DNA from: Flavobacteriales bacterium UBA6049
GTDB taxonomy: Bacteria; Bacteroidota; Bacteroidia; Flavobacteriales_G; Salibacteraceae
DNA: 17,650 nucleotides
Reading direction: 5' to 3'
NCBI GenBank assembly: GCA_002429085.1
Contig: DIYR01000156.1
Span: forward strand, 1-17,650
Each line of letters opens with the position of its first letter. Position 1 is the first letter of the stretch. The position numbers were made by a program, and so were the translations under genes. The notes under the pieces are model-generated. The model saw only the letters and a list, made by a program, of their open reading frames with translations. It was not told the DNA's origin and did no database searches. Shown here one piece after another: positions 1 through 6,351 of the stretch.

Positions 1-650
1 CCTTCTTCCATAGAGTGCATGAAATCATCACCGTACTTGATAATACCAGATTCAAGCATCTCGCGAAGCAAATCGTTTCCTTCACGTGTACGCTCACCTA
101 CACCAGCAAATACAGAGAACCCATCGTATCCTTTTGCAATGTTGTTAATCAACTCCTGAATCAATACAGTTTTACCTACACCGGCACCACCGAATAATCC
201 AATCTTACCACCTTTTGCATAAGGCTCAATCAAGTCGATTACCTTAATACCTGTGAAAAGAACTTCAGTTGAAGTTGAAAGGTCTTCAAACTTAGGAGCC
301 TCAGCGTGTATAGGACGACCATTCTCTTTAGAGACTTGTGGCATCCCATCAATGTTGTCACCAGTAACGTTAAACAAACGACCGTTTACCGCTTCACCTG
401 TTGGCATTGCAATTGCACGACCAGTACCAAGTACTTCCATACCACGCTGCAAACCATCAGAAGAGTCCATGGCAATGGTACGTACAGTATCTTCACCAAT
501 GTGCTGTTGAACTTCTAATACGATAGAAGTGTTATCATCCTTGTTTACAACAAGAGCATCATAAATGTTTGGAAGCGCCTGATCAGTATCAAAACTTACA
601 TCAATCACCGCACCGATGATCTGGGTGATTTTACCTTTTGCTTGAGACAT
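1..650 (-). CDS. atpD: F-type ATP synthase subunit beta (5' part, runs off the window)
   Basis: Catalytic beta subunit of the F1 sector, which makes ATP from ADP and phosphate using the ion gradient at the cytoplasmic membrane. The ATG is at 650-648 and the frame stays open to the window edge, giving about 216 N-terminal residues of a family usually near 470-500. It starts MSQAKGKITQIIGAVIDVSF, the usual beta-barrel domain. The Walker A loop GGAGVGKT is at residues 154-161 and the GERTREGNDL motif starts near residue 185. The 3' part, and probably atpC, lie outside the window to the left. It is divergent from ribF, with a promoter-like box at 693-700. Identity is certain; only the end is missing. 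Confidence 0.97.
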   Translation of the reverse strand, partial: MSQAKGKITQIIGAVIDVSFDTDQALPNIYDALVVNKDDNTSIVLEVQQHIGEDTVRTIAMDSSDGLQRGMEVLGTGRAIAMPTGEAVNGRLFNVTGDNIDGMPQVSKENGRPIHAEAPKFEDLSTSTEVLFTGIKVIDLIEPYAKGGKIGLFGGAGVGKTVLIQELINNIAKGYDGFSVFAGVGERTREGNDLLREMLESGIIKYGDDFMHSMEE

Positions 651-692
651 TCCTATATAATTTTGGAATTATAGACCTACTAAAATTTGCGG

Positions 693-700
693 CAAAAGTA
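693..700 (-). promoter_or_regulatory. -7 promoter box upstream of atpD
   Basis: The minus strand reads TACTTTTG, an exact match to the Bacteroidota -7 consensus TAnnTTTG, 42 bases upstream of the atpD ATG. I see no TTG -33 element at the usual spacing, so the call rests on the -7 box and its position. Confidence 0.45.
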
Positions 701-793
701 GCATAATTCATAAAGTCGCATAGATGTGTTAAAAGTTTTATTCGCATATCAATTGATTCTTCAGGCAATCTTTAATGGTATGTGGGTTTTTTT

Positions 794-801
794 CACTTTT
801 G
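794..801 (+). promoter_or_regulatory. Possible -7 promoter box upstream of ribF
   Basis: CACTTTTG differs from TAnnTTTG at the first base and ends 19 bases before the GTG chosen for ribF. No -33 element is visible. If real, it excludes the in-frame GTG at 782 as a start, because that codon lies upstream of the box. Confidence 0.25.
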
Positions 802-820
802 CTACCATAGGTTTTTAGCT

Positions 821-1750
821 GTGAGAGTATATCAACATATAGAAGAGTTCCTAAAAATTGATCGTACAGTGGTGTTAACAACAGGTACGTTTGATGGTGT
901 TCATATTGGTCATCAGAAAATTATCAAACGTTTACGTGAAGTAGCCGACCAGTGCGATGGCGAAACGGTGTTATTGACTTTCGATCCACATCCACGTTCA
1001 GTCTTACAACCAGATGCTGAGGTGAAGATGTTAACCTCTATGGAGGAGAAAATTGCTTTGTTGGAACGGTTTGGGCTAGATCATTTGATTATTCATCCGT
1101 TTAGTAAGGAGTTTTCTAGAACCACTTCTTTGGAGTTTGTAAGAGATTTGTTAGTCACTCAGCTAGGAGTACAAAAATTGGTGATTGGATACGATCATCA
1201 TTTTGGAAGAAATAGAGAAGGTTCATTCGAGCATTTAAAAGAGTTCGGGCCAATGTATGGCTTTGATGTAGAAGAGATACAAGCTCTTGATGTGGATCAC
1301 GTGAACGTTTCTTCGACTAAAATCAGAAAGGCGTTACTAGAAGGAGACTTGGACACGGCTAGGACGTACCTAAGCTATGATTACTCTTTGACTGGAACCG
1401 TAGTTAAGGGAAAACAGCTGGGTAGGGATTTAGGTTATCCTACTGCTAACATAGATGTAGCTCAACAAACAAAATTGATTCCTGAGAATGGCGTTTATGC
1501 TGTGAATTGCGAAGTAAATGGGCTAACCTATCATGGTATGCTAAACTTAGGAACTAACCCCACTGTAGATAATGGTGATGTTAAGTTGGAAGTTCATTTG
1601 TTTCAATTTTCAGGCGATATTTATGGTCAACGTTTGAAAGTAACATTTAAACATCGTATTCGAGATGAGCAAAAGTTCGAATCTATTGAGGCGCTTAAAA
1701 AACAACTTGAAAGTGATGAAGCTAGTGCTCATCGTTTGTTGGGTTACTAA
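821..1750 (+). CDS. ribF: Bifunctional riboflavin kinase / FAD synthetase
   Basis: Cytoplasmic enzyme that phosphorylates riboflavin to FMN and adenylylates FMN to FAD. The N-terminal FAD synthetase domain carries the nucleotidyltransferase motif GTFDGVHIGHQ near residue 22, then LLTFDPHPRSVL, VIGYDHHFGRNREG and the VSSTKIRKALLEGD motif. The C-terminal flavokinase domain starts around GTVVKGKQLGRDLGYPTANI and includes NLGTNPT and LEVHLF. I chose the GTG at 821 (309 aa) because family members usually begin about 20 residues before GTFDGVH. The in-frame GTG at 782 adds 13 residues that do not resemble the family. The 3' end overlaps the next gene by 35 nt, so the pair is probably co-transcribed. 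Confidence 0.95.
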   Translation: MRVYQHIEEFLKIDRTVVLTTGTFDGVHIGHQKIIKRLREVADQCDGETVLLTFDPHPRSVLQPDAEVKMLTSMEEKIALLERFGLDHLIIHPFSKEFSRTTSLEFVRDLLVTQLGVQKLVIGYDHHFGRNREGSFEHLKEFGPMYGFDVEEIQALDVDHVNVSSTKIRKALLEGDLDTARTYLSYDYSLTGTVVKGKQLGRDLGYPTANIDVAQQTKLIPENGVYAVNCEVNGLTYHGMLNLGTNPTVDNGDVKLEVHLFQFSGDIYGQRLKVTFKHRIRDEQKFESIEALKKQLESDEASAHRLLGY

Positions 1751-2279
1751 TAGTGTTTTTGCACAAGAATTAATAGAGGTTTATAGTATTAGTGAAGCAT
1801 TTAACTATCCTAAAAACCCACTAAATCTAAATTTATCAAAGCAAAAGCTGAAGTCTTTGCCAGATTCGTTGTTTTTGTTGACGAACGTTGTTGAGCTAAA
1901 TATTTCAAAGAACAAAATCAAAGAGATTTCTCCTGAAATCAGTAAACTCGAAAACCTGAAAGCACTAGTAGCTACTAGAAACAAAATTGATTCTTTGCCT
2001 CCATCAATTGTAGAGTTACAGAGCTTGGAAGTCTTAGACTTTGGTTTAAATCCTCTTGATGTATTACCAGAAAATATAGGAGAGTTATCGGAGCTTAAGA
2101 AACTTCATATTTGGTCTACAAATATCATCGAATTGCCGAACAGTATCAAGAAATGCGACCAACTAGAAGTGCTGGATATGCGCATTATTACTATGACTGA
2201 AGAGGAGCAAGCCGCTATTCGTAAACTCATACCTTCGTCCACTGAAATCAAGTGGTCTAAGCCATGTGAATGTGATTAA
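1716..2279 (+). CDS. Secreted small leucine-rich-repeat protein
   Basis: Protein of 187 aa with unknown specific role. It starts with an apparent signal peptide, MKLVLIVCWVTNSVFA, with likely cleavage before QE, so it should be exported. The rest is about five leucine-rich repeats of roughly 23 residues of the type seen in eukaryotic Shoc2/RSU1-like proteins, for example LKSLPDSLFLLTNVVELNIS and LEVLDFGLNPLDVLPENIG, and it ends in a CEC motif. Such repeats usually bind proteins; no enzymatic domain is visible. I chose the ATG at 1716 because it starts exactly at the signal peptide; the ATG at 1665 would put 17 polar residues before it. The signal peptide is encoded in another frame inside the end of ribF. 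The stop lies 4 nt before the next ATG. Confidence 0.75.
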   Translation: MKLVLIVCWVTNSVFAQELIEVYSISEAFNYPKNPLNLNLSKQKLKSLPDSLFLLTNVVELNISKNKIKEISPEISKLENLKALVATRNKIDSLPPSIVELQSLEVLDFGLNPLDVLPENIGELSELKKLHIWSTNIIELPNSIKKCDQLEVLDMRIITMTEEEQAAIRKLIPSSTEIKWSKPCECD

Positions 2280-2283
2280 AAAA

Positions 2284-2535
2284 ATGAGGGTAGGAGTAGA
2301 AATTACGATGTATGCGCTTGAAGATTCTTACTTAGCGCGAGTAGATCAATTTTTGGAACGTATCAATACATATGAAAATGTTGAGATCATTACTTGTAAT
2401 ATGAGTACTCGAATTTTCGGAGAGTATGATGTGGTGATGAACTTGGTTCAACAAGAAATCAAGAAAGATTTTGATCAAGGAGGAAAGGTGTCATTCGTGA
2501 TGAAGGTGTTGAACGATCCAATTGATTATGTCTAG
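2284..2535 (+). CDS. YkoF/MTH1187-type thiamine-binding-like protein
   Basis: Small 83-aa protein resembling the thiamine-binding protein family (YkoF/MTH1187, ferredoxin-like fold). Features are a first strand MRVGVEITMYALED, a helix with VDQFLERI, then the family-like segment CNMSTRIFGEYDVVMNLV and a final strand FVMKVLND. B. subtilis YkoF binds thiamine, but ligands of most relatives are unproven. The ATG at 2284 fits the family start; an in-frame GTG at 2266 would add six residues and overlap the upstream gene. The next gene, a PnuC-family transporter, starts on the base after this stop, so the two are almost certainly translated together. With a TPP-riboswitch receptor 3 kb away, a role in thiamine handling is a reasonable inference. 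Confidence 0.75.
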   Translation: MRVGVEITMYALEDSYLARVDQFLERINTYENVEIITCNMSTRIFGEYDVVMNLVQQEIKKDFDQGGKVSFVMKVLNDPIDYV

Positions 2536-3153
2536 ATGAATGAGGTTTTACTAGCTGTAGCAGACGCCTGGAAAGCACAATCTATATTAGAAATAGTTGC
2601 TGTATTTTCAAGTGCTACCTACCTGATTTTAGCTGCTAGAGAAGTTATTTGGTGCTGGTTATTCGGAGCTATTAGTACCATTTGCTATATCATTATTTTA
2701 TGGGAGGTAGATCTATTAGCTGAAATGGGTTTACAATTTTATTACCTCTTTATGGCAGGGTATGGCTATGCTCAGTGGAGAAAGCGATCTGACGAAGAAG
2801 TTGAACCACCTATTGTGGTACACTCATTAAGAAAGCACTTGTTATATGTTGGCGTTATTGTAGGTGGAACTCTAGTCGTTGGATGGAGCTTGAGTCAGTT
2901 TACCGAAGCATCTATGCCATACATTGATTCATTTACAACTGTTGGAGCTTTGTTTACTACCTGGATGGTTACCAAAAAGATGTTAGAAAACTGGTTGTAT
3001 TGGGTGGTAGTTGATAGTGTTGGAATTTACATGTATTGGCAAAAAGAAATGTACTTAACATCGTTTCTTTTCATATTCTTTGTGATCACCGTAATTGTCG
3101 GGTTCTTTAAGTGGAGAAAGCTATATACAGAACAACAGTTGGCTAATTCCTAA
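2536..3153 (+). CDS. pnuT: PnuC-family vitamin transporter, probably thiamine type (PnuT)
   Basis: Integral inner-membrane protein of 205 aa with about seven hydrophobic segments. PnuC transporters move unphosphorylated vitamins by facilitated diffusion, with trapping by an intracellular kinase. Family features include WLFGAIST near residues 41-48, the aromatic segment QFYYLFMAGYGYAQW and the late WLYWVVVDSVGIYMYW segment. PnuC proteins divide into nicotinamide riboside, riboflavin and thiamine types. Here the thiamine-binding-like neighbour and the nearby TPP riboswitch favour thiamine (PnuT), while adjacency to ribF leaves riboflavin open. The start follows the previous stop without a gap. 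The last bases overlap the 3' end of the convergent GT4 gene by 4 nt, with no terminator visible between them. The family call is firm; the substrate is inferred. Confidence 0.82.
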   Translation: MNEVLLAVADAWKAQSILEIVAVFSSATYLILAAREVIWCWLFGAISTICYIIILWEVDLLAEMGLQFYYLFMAGYGYAQWRKRSDEEVEPPIVVHSLRKHLLYVGVIVGGTLVVGWSLSQFTEASMPYIDSFTTVGALFTTWMVTKKMLENWLYWVVVDSVGIYMYWQKEMYLTSFLFIFFVITVIVGFFKWRKLYTEQQLANS

Positions 3154-4271
3154 AGTGTGTCTACAAAAGATGTGAGGTTCTTTGCAAATGTCTTCCAGGA
3201 CCATTCATCTTTTAGTTTTTGAATTCCTTCCTCAAACTTTTGTGTGTTTCCAGCATTAAAGAATTCTTGAATGGTTGCTGTCAAGTCTTGAGCGTTAGGT
3301 TGTTCGCAGATCAACCCTGTTTCATTATGAAATATGGTTTCTTTTAATCCACCCACGTTAGTTGCTATTAGTGGTAAATCAAAGTGGTATGAAATTGATG
3401 TGATTCCACTTTGAGTGGCAGATTTATAAGGCAACACACATACATCTGCCGAAGAGAAGAACTTAGGTACTTCATGGTCGCCAATGTAATCGTTAAATAC
3501 ACTAATGTGTTCTTTAAGTGGGTGCTGATCTATCTGTGCGTGATACTTATCAAAGCTTCCATAAACTTCGCCAGCGATTACTAAATGATAAGATGAATCT
3601 AGTTGAGCGAATGAGTCTATCAAAATATCTAAACCTTTGTAGTCTCTAATGAAACCAAAGAAAAGCAACACCTTTTTATCTTGTGGGATGTTGAGTTGTT
3701 TCCTAGCCTCGCCTTGGTCCAGTTTAGCTCCAAAATGATCGTATAAGGGGTGCGGTAACAATTGGCTTTTAGCACTAGGAATAATGCTTTTCAAGTCGTT
3801 ATCTACTTTTTGACTCATCGAAACAAAACCATCATGAGCTTTTAGAAAGTAGTTTGTAAAAGCATCATCAAAAAATCGTTTTTCATGAGGGATAACATTG
3901 TCTAAAACAGTCACCACCTTAGTGTTAGAATCTAATCTTCTAGCAACAGTTCCTAGTGATGGTCCAAAAAACGACATCCAGTACTTCATCAGCAACATAT
4001 CTGGCTGAAACTCACGAATAGCCTTTGCGGTTGACAAATAAGTAAAAGGATTGATGGTATCTAGAAGTTCTGCACTATCAATTTTATCTGCAACATCATC
4101 TTGGGTAACGTATTGTGTTTTTCCAGGAAACAACATTTCAGGATACTGTCTACTGAATGTAAACGCCTTTACTTCATGTCCTTGTGCTATTAACTCATTA
4201 TAAAGAGCAGCATTGAATTGAGCAATTCCGCCTCTGAGCGGATAAAAGGTAGACAAGTATGCAATTCGCAT
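3150..4271 (-). CDS. Family GT4 glycosyltransferase
   Basis: Cytoplasmic or membrane-associated sugar transferase of 373 aa with the GT-B fold. The N-terminal domain opens MRIAYLSTFYPLRGGIAQFN, with the glycine-rich acceptor-side loop. The C-terminal nucleotide-sugar domain has LLFFGFIRDYKGLDILIDSF, VIAGEVYG, SADVCVLPYKSATQSG and ATNVGGLKETI with NETGLI. The classical E-x7-E glutamates are replaced: the first lies in SATQSG. This pattern occurs in a GT4 subgroup, so it need not mean loss of activity. It lies 9 nt downstream of the GT9 gene on the same strand, so the two form one unit, probably acting on lipopolysaccharide core or another surface glycan. Donor and acceptor sugars cannot be read from the sequence. 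Confidence 0.88.
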   Translation of the reverse strand: MRIAYLSTFYPLRGGIAQFNAALYNELIAQGHEVKAFTFSRQYPEMLFPGKTQYVTQDDVADKIDSAELLDTINPFTYLSTAKAIREFQPDMLLMKYWMSFFGPSLGTVARRLDSNTKVVTVLDNVIPHEKRFFDDAFTNYFLKAHDGFVSMSQKVDNDLKSIIPSAKSQLLPHPLYDHFGAKLDQGEARKQLNIPQDKKVLLFFGFIRDYKGLDILIDSFAQLDSSYHLVIAGEVYGSFDKYHAQIDQHPLKEHISVFNDYIGDHEVPKFFSSADVCVLPYKSATQSGITSISYHFDLPLIATNVGGLKETIFHNETGLICEQPNAQDLTATIQEFFNAGNTQKFEEGIQKLKDEWSWKTFAKNLTSFVDTL

Positions 4272-4280
4272 GATGTGCGC

Positions 4281-5369
4281 TTATTGTGCGTTTATTTTTT
4301 CGATTTCTTCAAAGATGGTATTCGATGCTAGATCATGCATACATCTTCGTTCTCTACTACAAGACTGACCAAAGTAGCAATCACAACCTGTACTAGGTCT
4401 TATTTGAACTCCATTATTATATAGATAGAATTCGTGTGGATTGAAAATGTTGTTTTGTAGCACCATCTTAATATTTAGTGCTAGTGCAATATGCATCATC
4501 ATAGAAACCTGAGTGACTATGATATCGCAATTAGAAGTAAGAGCAATGAACTCTTCCAACGAAAAATGTCCAGGGTAATGAGCCCCAGTTTCGTTGGAGA
4601 AAAAAGTATTCGTTTCATGCTCATCTCTACCACCTAGTAACAAAGGAAAGTATCCTTGATTTTGTAGTTGCTGAATCAGCTCAATCCATTTTTCTTTCGG
4701 CCATAAGCGTGTTTGCCAGCGAGCACCACAGCCAGTGTTTAGTCCTACAATGGTTTTACCATCCGCTAAATTTCTTAATGAAGCCCATTTCTCAGCTAAA
4801 TCTTTATTTAGTCTGATTTCGTAAGGTTCGTCCTGAAAATCAAGATGACATATCTCGAAAATTTCGTCTAAGTAGTGTTTGGTATTTTGTTGTGAGATGT
4901 TATCGTAAAGTCCTGTGATAAGCTTATGTTCAGCAGCGGGAGTTGCAGCAGATAAGTGATTGTCTCGCCAAATAAATCCATACTTTTCAGTAGCTGAAAC
5001 CTTTTCTAATAAAATACATGCTTCAGGCTCTTTATCCAAGTTTAGGGCGATGTCAAATTCTAAATGTCTTGCCTTGAATACAGATGTGGCATCCCATTTC
5101 CAGATTTCGTCAATACCTTCTTTAGGTAGTACGTCTGGCGAGTGAGTTACCCATGTGATATGACAATTAGGATACATGTTTCTGTAGCGGTGAGCTAATG
5201 GTGTAGTTCGAATTACATCACCAATAGCACCAAGCTTGATGATTAAGATGCGTTTACTAATTGGAGCATATACATCGCAAGACGAACAAATCTTGTTTGC
5301 TTCTTTATTTGGTTTACACGGAATGTGTCCTCTAAAGTGTTTGCAATCAAATTTTACGTCTTGAATCAT
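4281..5369 (-). CDS. Family GT9 glycosyltransferase (heptosyltransferase-like)
   Basis: Protein of 362 aa in the LPS heptosyltransferase family. The GT9 start motif RILIIKLGAIGDVIRTTPL begins near residue 40; later come VGLNTGCGARWQTRLWP, the WIELIQQL helix, PLLLGGRDE and a donor-site-like TQVSMMMHIALAL segment. Two cysteine clusters stand out: C9, C18, C28 and C31 before the GT domain, and GCDCYFGQSCSRERRC near the C-terminus. The ATG at 5369-5367 is preferred because the reading frame upstream offers only a TTG at 5471, which would add 34 residues. The gene precedes the GT4 gene in one transcription unit. A role in LPS core assembly is inferred from family and the nearby Kdo genes; the actual sugar is unknown. 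Confidence 0.85.
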   Translation of the reverse strand: MIQDVKFDCKHFRGHIPCKPNKEANKICSSCDVYAPISKRILIIKLGAIGDVIRTTPLAHRYRNMYPNCHITWVTHSPDVLPKEGIDEIWKWDATSVFKARHLEFDIALNLDKEPEACILLEKVSATEKYGFIWRDNHLSAATPAAEHKLITGLYDNISQQNTKHYLDEIFEICHLDFQDEPYEIRLNKDLAEKWASLRNLADGKTIVGLNTGCGARWQTRLWPKEKWIELIQQLQNQGYFPLLLGGRDEHETNTFFSNETGAHYPGHFSLEEFIALTSNCDIIVTQVSMMMHIALALNIKMVLQNNIFNPHEFYLYNNGVQIRPSTGCDCYFGQSCSRERRCMHDLASNTIFEEIEKINAQ

Positions 5370-5643
5370 GTCTGTTGGTTTTCTTTTTGGTGACTCCCGA
5401 ATAACGAAGGCATACAAAATGCGTTGCCAAGTATTATTTAAAAGACCACTAAACTGCTTTGAGCAAGCCAATATATGGCTTAATCAGAACAAGCACTTTC
5501 TTTTTTACAAAGATTTTACTTTGAACGGTGAATAGGTATAATTACTCATAAGAATTTTGAATTTACTAGAGCAAACAGCTTATACCATGCTCTGTTTGGA
5601 TTGTTAGATTTGTGCCTATGCATCATCTACTGCTATACTGAAC

Positions 5644-6171
5644 ATGAATAGAAACTATTTGAAACTCAGAATTACAGGGCCTGAGGCTACCGGAAAATCA
5701 TCATTAGCCGAGAAGCTCTCTACTTATTACCACGAACCTTGGGTTCCTGAAGCTGCTCGAGAATACTTACAAGAGTTAGATCGTCCTTATGTTCAAGATG
5801 ATTTAGATATAATGTTACGAAAGCAAATGGAACTCGAACAACGAGCCATTTGGCAAGCAAAGAGATTGGTGATATGTGATACTGGGCCAGAAGTGTTTTG
5901 GGTATGGAGTAAGTTCAAGTACAATTCAGTTAGTCCGTTCATTCAGGAGGCATTGAACGTAATGAAGTATGAACAAACGTTTTTAATGGATATCGATCTG
6001 CCATGGGTACCAGACCCTTTACGTGAGCATCCAGAGTTAAATGATAGAAAAGCCATTTTCAAACTATATATGTCCTTATTAAAGGATAGAGGCGTTGATT
6101 TCGAAGTGATTTCAGGAAAAGGAGTCGAACGCTTTCAAAATGCCCTTAAGCGCTTGCCGTTTAATTCATAA
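5644..6171 (+). CDS. NadR-like P-loop ATPase/kinase, candidate vitamin-trapping kinase
   Basis: Soluble 175-aa P-loop protein resembling the AAA_28 family, which includes the ribosylnicotinamide kinase domain of NadR. The Walker A motif GPEATGKS is at residues 12-19. Other segments are WVPEAAREYL, the aromatic-rich LVICDTGPEVFWVWSKFKY with its conserved-looking aspartate, and WVPDPLREHPE. There is no nucleotidyltransferase domain, so it is only the kinase half of NadR. Such genes commonly sit beside PnuC-type transporters, where the kinase traps the imported vitamin. Here the PnuC gene is 2.5 kb upstream and the TPP-riboswitch receptor follows directly, so a thiamine- or nicotinamide-riboside-linked kinase is possible. 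Its end contains the possible -33 element of the riboswitch promoter. The substrate is unproven. Confidence 0.8.
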   Translation: MNRNYLKLRITGPEATGKSSLAEKLSTYYHEPWVPEAAREYLQELDRPYVQDDLDIMLRKQMELEQRAIWQAKRLVICDTGPEVFWVWSKFKYNSVSPFIQEALNVMKYEQTFLMDIDLPWVPDPLREHPELNDRKAIFKLYMSLLKDRGVDFEVISGKGVERFQNALKRLPFNS

Positions 6172-6186
6172 CCTTCTATACTTTTG
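6154..6186 (+). promoter_or_regulatory. Promoter of the TPP riboswitch / TonB receptor gene
   Basis: TACTTTTG at 6179-6186 matches TAnnTTTG exactly and sits just before the riboswitch. A TTG at 6154-6156, inside the end of the preceding gene, lies 22 bases upstream, at the long end of the spacing reported for flavobacterial promoters. The receptor therefore probably has its own promoter. Confidence 0.55.
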
Positions 6187-6194
6187 CCGCGTCT

Positions 6195-6282
6195 CATGGG
6201 GTGCTTCGTTAAGAGGCTGAGATTATACCCATACCTCTTCATGTAGAGGTGTAACCTGATCCAGGTAATGCTGGCGTAGGTA
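6195..6282 (+). promoter_or_regulatory. TPP (thi-box) riboswitch
   Basis: All conserved thi-box elements are present in order: GGGGTGC (6198-6204), GCTGAGA (6216-6222), ACCTGATC (6254-6261) and GGTAATGCTGGCGTAGG (6264-6280). Stems that can be drawn are P2 (GCTTC with GAGGC), a P3-extension ACCTCT/AGAGGT (6233-6238 with 6245-6250) and P4 (CCAG 6261-6264 with CTGG 6271-6274). P1 looks short. Thiamine pyrophosphate binding normally represses such genes. The only gene directly downstream is the TonB receptor, whose start is 70 bases beyond; the leader between contains a weak hairpin with GCCCC in its loop that might serve in switching. Confidence 0.95.
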
Positions 6283-6351
6283 CAATTTAATTAAGCTATG
6301 TTTCACTGAGTAGAGAAATAGCCCCAGTTTCTTGTTTAAATTTTTAATGGC

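Noticed and set aside
253..518. Plus-strand open frames of 85 and 70 aa
   Set aside because: They lie opposite the well-identified atpD and have no recognisable features.
782..820. GTG at 782 as ribF start
   Set aside because: The extra 13 residues do not resemble RibF N-termini; GTG at 821 gives the usual distance to GTFDGVH.
5370..5471. 34-residue N-terminal extension of the GT9 protein
   Set aside because: It would begin with TTG; the ATG at 5369 gives a start close to the cysteine module and a normal family length.
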